64,000 nt of DNA from Tribonema minus. Its lineage: Eukaryota; Sar; Xanthophyceae; Tribonematales; Tribonemataceae. The notes beneath the pieces were generated by a model. It had not been told where the DNA came from, searched no databases, and was given only the letters and a program-made list of their open reading frames with translations. A program made the translations under genes and the position numbers. Below are positions 23,544 through 33,521 of the stretch, piece after piece. The number at the start of each line of letters is the position of its first letter. The stretch's first letter is position 1. Location of the stretch: assembly GCA_017506865.1 (NCBI GenBank), contig JAFCMP010000514.1:1116001-1180000 (forward strand), read 5' to 3'.

Positions 23544-26500
23544 GGCAGCAGCAGTATCTGCCGCCTCAGCGGCCGCCACTGCCGCCGCACCAGCAACAGC
23601 AACGCTCGCCCCAGCTCCAGAATCAGCAGCAGCGGCCGCCACTGCCGCAGCAGCAGCTGCAGCAGCGTTCACCCCATGCGCAGTCTCCGCAGCGCACGCC
23701 GCACCTGCGACGCCGCTCGGCGCCGAGCCCTGCAGCTGCAAGCAGCGCTCAGAGCAGCGCCAGCAGCAGTGAGCCAGCCCTGCGTCCCCCCAGCGCGTTT
23801 GCTGTTGATCTCGAGGAGAGCGGTGCGCAGGCGGCGCCAACTTTGAGCCGCAGCGGCGGCAGCGGCAGCGGCAGCGGTGGCGCCTTCGGCAGCGGCGGCG
23901 GCAGCAGCGGCGGTAGCAGCAGCAGCGGCGGCAGCGGCGGCGGCGGCGCTGTAAGCATGGATACTGGCAGCGTTGCGGAAGAACGAAGTGGTGGTCACGG
24001 CCGTGGCGACAGCACACACGGCAGCGGCAGCAGCGGCAGCGATGGCGGCAGCGGCGCTGCCAGCAGCGGCGGCGCCGCTGCCGGCGGAAGCGACGGCAGG
24101 GATGATAGCGCTCAGGGCGGCGGCAGCGGAAGCACTGCTGGCAGCGCAGCAGCGGCGGTAGCGAGCGCGGAAGCAGCGGCACCGGCGGCTGCTGCTGCTG
24201 CGCAGGCAGCGCACCTGAGCGGCGCGGAGAGCCAGCAGCAGCAGCAGCAGCAGCGCTACGACGCGGCGTGCGACGTGGACACGTCGCTGTGGGAGACGGT
24301 GCCGCGGCGCGCCATCTGCCGCGCGGCGCAGTGTACGTACCGCAACAGCGCGTCGCTCGTCGCGCACCGCAAGCACTACCACGCGCGCTGCGGGCACATC
24401 CACCAGGTGAGCGCTGCTGCTGCTGCTGCTGCTGCTGCTGTCGCTGCTGCTGCAGCTTCTGCTGCGCGCAGCCGACGGAGCGTGGTTTGCCGCGCAGTGC
24501 CTGTGTTGTGTGGCAGTTGCACAAATAGCAACAAGGGGGGAAGGGGGGAGCGTGTGCAGAGTGGCACTTGCAGCAGTTATTTTTGCTGCGCGAGACTTTG
24601 TGGCTTTTGGCTTGAGCGCGTGTGTGCAGGCAGCCACAGCTTCTGTGTAGGCGTGTGCGCTGCGTTTCGTAGGTAGGTACGACTGGGTTAGAGTTATCAT
24701 TAGGATTAACGTCAGGGTTAGGATCAACTTTGACCCTAGCAGAGCCCATGTAGTGTATTTTAGACATTCGCATGTTGATCTGCATCATCTAGTACCAGCA
24801 TCTGCGTGCATGCGCTGCGTAGCTATTCCCGCCCCCCACGGATGCGTTGCGCAGCACGCATTTCCTTCTTCGGTTTTGACAATGCTCCTGGCGCACAGGC
24901 ACGTTCAGAGTGCGCGCGGAGTCGCGCGCCGTGCCCAGCGCTCAGCAGGCGTGCGCCGCACCGCACAAGCACTGCGCCGCACCATGGCGGCAGCTTGTGC
25001 CACGCTTGCGCGTGCGGAACACGCGTGGGTAGGTGAATTTTCCCATGATCTCTGACGCCGTACTCGTACAGGACGCGTACTCGTACACACGACATCATCA
25101 CGACCTCTCACAGCACTCGTACTCATTCACTCGCATCGTTTGCAACTGTGGAAGGTTCCTGGCCTTCGCCGCTCTGAGCACTGTCGCGCTGCGCCCCTCG
25201 TCGAACGCTGCAGACGGGCGAGAAGCGCGGCATGCCGTTCCACCACCACCAGCTGGAGAAGATCAAGAAGCACCAGCGCGCGCACGCCGTGGCGCTGCTC
25301 CGCAACAGCAGCAACAACTCCAGCGTGGCGGCAGCGGCGGCAGCGGCCGCGAGCGGCGGCGGCGGCGCCGGCGACGGAGAGTCACCAGCGGGACCGCCGC
25401 GGTCGCCGAGCGCAACCTCCGGTGAGAGTTGAAGTTGTGCATGGCGTGCGACGTCAGCAGCAGAGCACACTCGCTTTAACACCCAGATGCAGGCGTCACT
25501 ACAACAGGAAGTGATGGCTAGATACCATCAGCCGCTCTCTACAGGGTGCGGCGGCAGCACGTGGGTCTACGGCCCGTCTTGGTATGAGCTCATACTACGA
25601 GACCTGCTGCCGCGGGCGGGGCGCTGTTTGATGCTGCAAGCGGCGCACACGGCGCGGGCGATCGCTTTGCGCTATGCGCGCCATTGCCGTGCACTGCACG
25701 ATTGCTGTACTTGCCCCAGCAGCCGTGCACGATGCGCGTCCGCCGGCGCCCCTATGCCACCGCACTGCTTCGGACAGTCACATCGCTCATCTTCTCACGC
25801 AGCACCACAGTAACAAACCCCTGCCTCCGTGTGCAGACGCGTCCGCCGCAGCGCCGCCGCCGCTGGCAGCAGCAGCAGCGCTCAGCGCCGCCGCCGCCGC
25901 CGCGCCAGACTGGTCGCAGGAGGAAGTGGAGCAGCTGCGCGCGCTCGCGGAGGCGCCGGACGCGGGGAGCTGGTGTGACATTGCTCAGGCACTCGGCGGC
26001 GGCCGCGGCGAGGACGCGTGCAGGCTCAAGTGGGGGGAGCTGTGCGAGGCGCGCGCGCGCGAGGCGAGGGCGGGCGTGGGCAGCTGGACGCCGGAGGAGG
26101 ACGAGAAGCTCAAGGCACTCGTGGGGGTGTATGGGTCCAAGTGGGCGCAGGCGAGTTTGTTTGTTACAAAACGGCGCTGATTGTTGTGGCGTTGGGGAGC
26201 GCGTTTCAAAAATGTCGATAAGTTGAAGTTCATGGCAGCCGCCGAGGAGGACGAGAAGCTCAAGGCGCTCGTGGGCGTGTACGGGTCCAAGTGGGCGCAG
26301 GCGAGTTTGTGTGTTGCAGAGCAGCGCTGATTTGCGCTGTGGCGTCATAAGAGTGCGTTTCGGTCATGTTGAAGTTGGGAAGTTGAAGTGTACGGTATAC
26401 ATGTTGAAGTTGGGAAGTTGAAGTTTGTTTTGTGGGCAGCAGGATGCCACAGGAGGACGAGAAGCTCAAGGCACTCGTGGGCGTGTTCGGGTCCAAGTAG

Positions 26501-29500
26501 GCGCAGGCGAGTTGAGAAGTTGAAGTTTGTAAACCCCCAAGGGGTGTATGCTGTTATAACAGTATAAATACTTGTGTGAGCTGAATCCCCGAGGAGGACA
26601 AGAAGCTCAAGGTGCTCGTGGGGGGGTGTATGGGTCCAAGTGGGCGCAGGCGAGGTTGTCTGTTGCAGAGCGCCGCTGGTGTGCGTTGTGACGTTGTAGG
26701 AGCGCGTTTCGGTCTAATGTTGAAGTTGGGGAGTTGAAGTTTATTGCGGGGGTGTTTGGCTACCCGAGGAGGACGTGAAGCTGAAGGCGCTCGTGGGGGT
26801 GTACGGGTCCAAGTGGGCGCAGGCGAGTTGAGAAGTTGAGGCTTTTCAACCTAAGGGGAGTATATGTATGCTGTTGAGCTTGTTATGAGCTAGCTGGACA
26901 CCCGATGAGGACAAGAAGCTCAAGGCGCTCTTGGGCGTGTATGATACCAAGTGGATGCAGGCGAGTTGAGACATTGAAGTTATCTAAAGGGGTATAGAAT
27001 CATGTACACGTGTTATACTTCAGAAGTATTTCCTTTAAGCATGTATACAGTCTCCACGTGGACGCAGGCGAGTCGTTTTTTCCTAGCAGCACTGATTTGC
27101 GTTGTGGCTGCAAGTGGGCGTAGGCGAGTTGTCTGTTGCAGAGTGGCGCTGATGCGCGTTGCGGCGTCGTGGGAGCGCGTTTCAGTCAAATGTTGAAGGT
27201 TATTGTGCGGGTGTACCGCTCAAAGTGGGCGCAGGCGAGTCGTTTTTTACAGAGCAGCGCTGATTTGCGCTGTGGCATTCTTTTGGAGCCGTCAAATGTT
27301 GAAGTTGAGAAGTCGACCTCTCCAAGTGGGCGCAGGCGAGCTGTTTGTTGCAGAGCGGCGCTGATTCGCTTTGCGGCGTCGTGGGAGCGCGCTTTGGTAA
27401 AATGTCAAAGTTGAAGTTTGTCACCGGGAGTGTACCGCTTCAAGTGTGCGCAAGCAAGGTCTGGTCTGTCAGGAACGCTGGTGTTCGTTGCGGCCGCCTT
27501 GTCCTTCTCGAACTGGTTCGATCAGAGGAAGCACGTGCACGCTACGGAGGCCGGAGCGCGTGTCGCCGAAAAAGTGGACCTGAAAACTTGAGGTCAGTTG
27601 TGGGCGTGTGTGTGGATCCAAGTGGGCGCATCATCAGCGAGCGGCACACTGACAACGTCGTCTCAGAAAACCAACTGTGCCGCCACTGCAGATCTGCCTG
27701 CACATGCCCGGGCGCGTCGGCAAGCAGTGCCGCGAGCGCTTCCTGAACCACCTCGACCCGAAGCTCAAGAAGACGCCGTGGACGGAGCACGAGGACAGCC
27801 TGCTGGTGGAGCTGCATCAGCAGCTCAGCAACTCGTGGGCCGACATTGCGCGCCACATTCCAGGTGCGCCTGTGCGCTCGTTACTTGAAGTATGCCAATT
27901 GTGCACGTGCGCTTGTCTACTTCAAGAATGCCAATGGAGCTGCATCAGCAGCTCAGCAACTCGTGGGCCGACATTGCTCGCCACATTCCAGGTGCGCACT
28001 TGAGCTTGTCTACTTCAAGAGTGCCAATTTCAGGGGTTATGTTGGTCTTCATGTCACTACCCGGCGCTACTCAATGGTCAAGAGAACATCAACCGTTAAG
28101 CAAGTGATGAAGAGTTACCGGTCCTCTCGTACAAAGTCCCAGTACTGTGCAGCAGCAGCTCAGCAACTCGTGGGCGGACATCGCGCGTCACGTGTCAGGT
28201 GTGGCAATGCACACGTTTACTTCAAAGATGTCAGTCGAGCTGCATGAGCAGCGCAGCACCGCGTGGTCCGGTACCGCTCGCCATGTCCCAGGTGTGCATG
28301 TCTTAATGTCAAAAAAAAAAAGGGTGTCACAAGTTGCAGCATCGATGTGAACAGAATGGCGGCGCTGTTTTTCGCGGCGGTCTTGCTGCGGCTGCCGTTG
28401 CTCACCACTTCCTAGATTAGGGGATGCACGTCTAGACTCTAGAGTGGCGTCGTGCGCAATGTGAGCAGTGTGTTGGTTGGGCGATTGTTGTGCGGAATGG
28501 GGAGGGGGTGGGGGGGGGCAAGGCGGGCTTCCATGAATTCACTCGATTTCGTGATTCGGGCCACAAGTGAATCCCTTCCCAGCCCACCAGTATTATACAA
28601 CAGCAGCATCATTCGTATACCTGATCGTGTGTACACGAGAGCAGATGCGGCACAGTCTGGTAGCGATTATTATAATCAACCCCCTTCAACCTCCCCCCCC
28701 CCCCCCCCCCCCCCCCCCCGCGCCGCCTCCTCAGGGCGCTGCGACAACGACGTCAAAAACCGCTTCAACCTCATCCAGCGACGTGCCAGCATGGGCCTCA
28801 AGCCCTCAGGCTCGCCCGCGCTCGAGCTCCAGCAGCTGCTGCAGCAGCAACAGGAGCAAATCCAGCAGCAGCAGCAGCAGGAGGAGCAGGAGGAGGAGCA
28901 GGAGGAGCGCCAGCAGCAGCAGCAGCAGCCGCCGCCGCAGCAGCAGCACCAGCAAAGTCCGACGCAGCCACCGCCGTCGCCGCAGCAGCCGCCGCAGCTG
29001 CCGCCGCATGCGCTGCCGCAGCGCCCGCAACCGCAGCTCGCCTTCCCAACGCACTCAGCGGCGCCGCTGCCGCCGTCGCCGCATCTGCAGCGCCAGCGGC
29101 AGCATGAGTCAGCGCCGTCGCCACCGCACGCGTCGCCGCAGCGGCGCCGCCGGCAGCGGCAGTACCAGCGCCCCGCTGACGATGATGTGTCGGGTCCGCC
29201 CCCGCCGCCTCCGCAGCAGCAGCAGCAGCAGCAGCAGGAAGATGCGCACATGGGCCCGGTGCCGCCCTCGCCCCGCCCGACGCCGCAGCAGCACCCGCAA
29301 CAGCGGCCGCAGCACCCGCAGCAGTGCTCAGCACCGCAGCCGCCGCAGAGGTATGCAGACGCGCCGCCGCAGCACGAGAACTCCGTCCCGCCGCTGTCGC
29401 AGCAGCAGTCGCCGCCGCCGGCGGAGGCGACGGCGACTCAGCAGCACCATGCGCCGTTCAGCCTGGCGCCGCTGCTGCGCAGCCACGAGCAGCAGCAGCG

Positions 29501-29939
29501 CCGCCGCCAGCAGTCCGCCGCGCTGCCATCGCTGGTGGCGTACCCGCCGCCAAAGCGGCCGCACCAGCAGCAGCAGCAGCGCTACCGCAGCCCTCCGCAG
29601 GAGCAGCACCGCCCGCACTCCCCGCACGGCCCCGACGCCAACAGTCACGCCGCATCCGCAGCGCCGCTCAGCAAGGGCCATCGCCCATCTGCCTCCGCTG
29701 CCGCCGCTGGTGCCGCCGCCGCCGCCGCCGGTGCCGCCGCCGCCGCCGCTACGGGCGCCAAGAAGCAGCGGCGCGAACGCAGCAGCGCCTCCGCCGCCAC
29801 GCCTGCCGCCGCCGTCTCCGCCGCCTTTGCCAGGATTGCGCACCTTCCGTGGCGGCGCAGTGCGCAGCAGCCACTGAGCACACAGGCGGCAGCGGCGGCG
29901 ACGGCGGATGGCGCGAGCGGCGACTCTCCCTTCGCGTGA
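21162..29939 (+). CDS. Zinc-finger-like + three-repeat MYB (MYB3R/c-Myb type) transcription factor
   Basis: Six exons (21162-22070, 22865-24406, 25214-25421, 25837-26150, 27692-27863, 28735-29939) sum to 4350 nt, so 1449 residues, with matched phases at every join. Three-repeat MYB proteins bind DNA and in plants and animals control cell-cycle genes. R1 is DWSQEEVEQLRALAE to CRLKWGELCEA. R2 is GSWTPEEDEKLKALVGVYGS, KWAQ|ICLHMPGRVGKQ, CRERFLNHLDP. R3 is TPWTEHEDSLLVELHQQLSN, SWADIARHIPGR, CDNDVKNRFNLIQRR. They span about residues 908-1060 with the usual W/W/W or W/W/F cores. Before them (about 790-850) lies ICRAAQCTYRNSASLVAHRK, HYH, and after an exon join TGEKRGMPFHHHQLEKIKKH, QRAH. It resembles C2H2 fingers with a TGEK linker, but the second finger lacks cysteines. 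The ends are long Gln/Ala/Gly/Pro tracts. The R2 exon uses a GC donor (CAG|GCGAGT). Confidence 0.88.
22071..22864 (+). other. MYB intron 1 with interstitial telomeric repeat
   Basis: This intron runs from GTGGGG to ATGCAG, phase 0. TTAGGG/TTTAGGG units occur at about 22477-22520. No exon copies are evident. Confidence 0.7.
26225..27635 (+). repeat. About eleven tandem decaying copies of the MYB R2 exon edge
   Basis: After the real exon end at 26150, the EEDEKLKALVGVYGSKWAQ| edge recurs at about 26239-26300, 26450-26510, 26588-26650, 26764-26822 and 26895-26961. Shorter traces lie near 27050, 27110, 27215, 27320, 27435 and 27610. Copies keep the GCAGGCGAGT GC-donor and carry about 100 bases of following intron, including GCGCTGATTTGCG, before a GTTGAAGTT boundary. 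Exon content shrinks toward the 3' end of the array. The copy at 26239 would be a 62-base exon, so it would shift frame if included. Confidence 0.92.
27925..28300 (+). repeat. Three copies of the MYB R3 exon 3' edge
   Basis: ELHQQLSNSWADIARHIPG|GTG (real donor 27864) recurs at about 27938-27991, 28147-28199 and 28237-28292. The nearest copy is nearly identical and the last is clearly decayed (ELHEQRSTAWSGTARHVPG). All keep the GGTG donor. Confidence 0.9.
28691..28734 (+). promoter_or_regulatory. Pure-C polypyrimidine tract before the last MYB exon
   Basis: A run of about 27 C residues ends 16 bases before the CAG acceptor at 28734. The polypyrimidine tract of this intron is therefore C, not U. 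Confidence 0.75.
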
Positions 29940-31289
29940 TGTTGTGCGCAGCGACGCGCGGCTGCTCGCCCCCCTGATCCCCATTGCGTACTGCACACTG
30001 TACTACGAAGGCTCATATATCGCTGGGGGGGCGGGGGGGGGGGGGGGGGGGTTGATGACGGCAGTGAGGCAGGGGGCGCGCGGCGTGACACCTGCGGCAG
30101 CTGCGCGCGGCGTGAAAGCTGCGGCAGCTCCGCGCTCGCCACCGCGCTCGAGCACTGCAGCGCAGCTGCGCACGCCGCGTCAGCGCCATGTCATCAGCGC
30201 TCGGCCGACTTCAACAGCATCGCTCGGCCTTCCACTATCCGTCAAGGGGGCCTGTGCTACTAAATCCGGTGCCTGCAGGATCCTGTTCCTGGTGCAAGGC
30301 CAGCTATATTTATGAGAGATGTGCGAAATCCCCCCCCCCCCCCCCATTCCAACAACACACAGAACTAATGCAGCAGCAGAGGGAGTTCAATAAATTGCGA
30401 GGGCTTAAGGGGGGGGGGAGGGGGGGGGGGGCATGAGCATGTCGCGATGTGTTCCAACTAACTTGCGCAACGGCAGCGGGCCCCGAGGCCTCCTATATGT
30501 GTGTTGTGCTGCTGCGGCTGCGGAGGGTTGCGCCGAGCTAGGACCTAGGGTTACCGAGCCTAGCCCTCGCGCTGCCCCGGCACGCCGATGCCCCAGTGCT
30601 CAGCATCAGTTCCGCCGCTCGACCGTGTGCGCCGCCGCCGTGCATTTGATGCGGCGCGCCACCGACGCAGCGGCGCTCAGATGGTGTCAGCCGCCGCATT
30701 CTTTCGTCCTACGTGTATGACCTCCGCGTTTGTCTGTTGTAATCTGATACAGTCGCCATCGGTTGTCGTGGACACACCGAAAACAAAGAGGCGACCGCAT
30801 CAAAGTGGAAGTTAGGGCTGCGTGGGTGAAGTTGCAAGCCCCTCGCTCATGTCCCAGGAATTCACGAGTACCAGTAGGGCGTGCATGAGCTCAGCGGTGC
30901 CACTGCGCCATCGGATTGACATGCTGTTTCAGCTGCCTTCCCGGGTGCACCACGCTATACCACGGTTTGTATGCAGCTTATGTGGGGCCAGCAGATGCGT
31001 GTACAAGCCGCCCCCCCCTGAATACATGAAGTTTCTCACAGTTCAGAAGTTGACACGGGGAATGCACTTCTTTTTGCTTTTTGACACTTGCTGCAGTCGT
31101 ACTGCCGTTTGATGGGATGCCTCTGCCTGCAGTGCTGCTCATTTTTGCGTGTGTGCACCCTGCACGTGTCAGTGGGCGTTCCCTCCTGGCAATGGTTGCC
31201 TTGTCCGCGCATAGCGTTGTCAAGCATCAGTGTGTGCCTGTGTGCGCCCAGATGTTGTCGATGCAATGCATCATACAGCTATGTATGCA

Positions 31290-31402
31290 CTTTTGATTAA
31301 TTCTCGCTCAGGGCGCGAAAAAGCCCAGATGATTCTAACTTGATGCTGCTGTACAGAATCTGCATGTCGTGTGACAGTCTGAAAGTGTCTCAACGACAAC
31401 CA
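31290..31402 (+). repeat. Dispersed repeat A, copy 1
   Basis: It begins ATTAATTCTCGCTCAGGGCG and ends TGAAAGTGTCTCAACGACAA. It shares most positions with copies at 31581-31695 and 51627-51735. GGGC...GCCC near the start could form a small hairpin. Length is about 110 bases and no coding is seen. Confidence 0.85.
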
Positions 31403-31574
31403 CTCAAACGCCGCCGCCGCCAAAAGCCATCTCGGGATCCTCCCCTACGTCCTCCTCCATGTGCCCCCCCCCCCCCCTCGATTCTGCCATGTGTGTCATG
31501 ACACGGCCAGAGTACGCCATGTGGAGCGCTGCCGTCGGTGCCGAGCGTAAGCGCGCCAGGGCAATGCCCTGAGT

Positions 31575-31695
31575 ACCTTTTATTAATTCTCGCTCAGGGC
31601 GCGAAAACGCCCGGATGAATGGCATCTAACTCGAAGCTTGCTTTACCGAATCGACATGTCGTGCGACAGTCTGAAAGTGTCTCAATGACAACTTC
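31575..31695 (+). repeat. Dispersed repeat A, copy 2
   Basis: Same ends as copy 1, with more substitutions and a short insertion near 31617-31625. It lies in direct orientation 280 bases from copy 1. Confidence 0.85.
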
Positions 31696-33521
31696 TAATA
31701 CTGAGACGCGCTGCTCGTCGGTGATGCATTGAAGTATGAACATCAAGTTTCAGACACCATCTCCTTTGCTATACGTGCGGCCATGTGTATGTCTCATGGT
31801 ACTTGACTCACTCTACCTGATGGCAGAGCGTTGTAGGAATGGCCGTGTTTTTTTGTTTTTATGCGCCTGCACCTCCAATGCATAAGGCCAGTGCACGCAG
31901 GCGCTTCCGCCGCGGCACCGTCGTCGGCACTTGACGTGGTCTGAATGCGCGTGTGCTTCCATACGATGTGCGCGACTACACGTGCACTCTCCGATGTGTC
32001 TGCAATGGCTCTGGGTGTGGCAGCATCGTGTTGCCATCTGGAATTCAGACCTTAGAGGAGCAGTCCATCGCAGACAACGACAAAATTACACAGGCAGCCA
32101 TGGCGCCGTGTCAGCAACACGCTGAGTGAGCACTGTCATTCTAGTTTTGCAGTATGCAATGACAATGACACGGGCCATTCGCATATCAACATGAAGGCCC
32201 AAGAGGTAGGGGGCACGCCCAAGAAGCAGCCTCTAAAGGGGTTTGACGTGTGAGCGCAACTCCTTAGAAGGTGTGGACGTTGATCACTGCATTCGCGAAG
32301 TCTGCATTGTGATTTGCGTGTGTCTTCAGTTGTGAAAGTGAGCCCGCAGTGCTCAGGGTCATGCATGAGTGACTTAAGGGTGACTCAGATTCAGAGTTGC
32401 TGCACTTGGGCACATCAACCCACAAGTCGCTCGAAAGCCCAGATGAGCAACATGGCGTGTAGCCGTGTGGCAGTCGACATGAATGACATCGCCATACACT
32501 CTCTCAATCCACAGCATGCTCTCGACTTTCTGCCCCCTCTGCGTAGACTCTGAAGATATGTGTACACCCAATGTTTACCATGTGCCTGCTTCGTAAAAGG
32601 CCACGGCTGGGTGCATGCAAGCACCTGGTGCTTCACAATTATTTACTTCTGTTGAAGGGGCGGAAACTCTGGATGTACCCATAGAGTAGTACCAGCTATA
32701 CGGAGGCGCGAGAGCATCATGCTGTGTGCTCAGGTCCTTGGGCTCCCGCGTTTATCAACAATGCGCCATCATGACAATCGTCGACATGGCAAAGTGACGC
32801 ACAAGCACTGACACAAAAAAAAAAACTCGCGGCGGCGGCGGCAACGCGGACTTTTTCATCAACTTCACAAGGTTGTGCAGCAGGGGCTGGCACCAGCCCT
32901 GGTCTGCGCATTTCGCGGCATTGCACGACACTGAAAGGATTCCAAGGTTGTCAGCGGCGGTGGTTGGGCTCAGCCGTGGCACTGAGCTCACCGCAACGCT
33001 GCCGGTTTCACTCTTCAAATGCAGTAAACTTGTGAGGAGTTAACTTGAGAGGAGTTCTGAGACGAAATGTGATGATGCTCAGCAGCTGACCACCTCGCAC
33101 GGACACGAGTTGGATGCGCAGACAGCTACAGTAGGGGGGAGGGGGGGGGGGGCGGAGGTGGGACGTGGGGGGGGGGGGGGTGAAGCTTGTGATGCATACC
33201 AAGCGCACAGTTGTCTCACCGACAGAGAAAGGAGGGGGGTGGTATAATCTGGTTCGAAAGCCTGCTTCTGTTGTGCTGCAGCATGGGGGAGGGAAGAAGG
33301 AGTTGCGGGTGACGTAGGTATCACAGTAGGTGGGCAGGTATCAGGAGTCGCTGGATGCCGTAGGTATCACAGCAGGTGGGTAGGTATCAGGAGTCGCTGG
33401 AACAGGTGTCTTGAGGCCTTTCAGAGCAAGTGTCCAAAGGCCTCGCTCGCGCCCTTGGGCTGGTACATAGGGACGTCATCCTGACGTTGAAGTTGCTCTA
33501 CTTCATAAGGCTGAAGTTGGT

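Larger units (their letters stand above)
29940..33521. other. Intergenic between MYB and the first CHRD gene
   Basis: No credible gene in 3.6 kb. It holds long G or C runs (30027-30050, 30331-30345, 30410-30430, 31466-31478, 33136-33180), two copies of dispersed repeat A, and a 47-base direct repeat at about 33313-33408 (GTAGGTATCACAG...GGAGTCGCTGG, twice). Confidence 0.5.

Noticed and set aside
24300-24406. SBP-type (plant squamosa-promoter) zinc domain in the MYB gene.
   Set aside because: The cysteine/histidine spacing does not match, and the following exon lacks the SBP basic tail.
23256-24788. Minus-strand frame of about 510 residues over the MYB Gln/Gly exon.
   Set aside because: It is a shadow of CAG and GGC repeats. 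The plus frame is supported by phase-matched joins and the MYB domain.
24407-25880. Donor GTGAGCGCTG and acceptor-like CAGCGCTCAG look like terminal inverted repeats of transposon-born introns (introners).
   Set aside because: Only a few of the mapped donors match and hardly any mapped acceptor does. The CAGCGCTCA word is common in exons and intergenic DNA too.
26239-26300. MYB R2 copies as mutually exclusive or cassette exons.
   Set aside because: The best copy would be 62 bases and shift the frame. Others lack an acceptor or have stops, and decay is graded.
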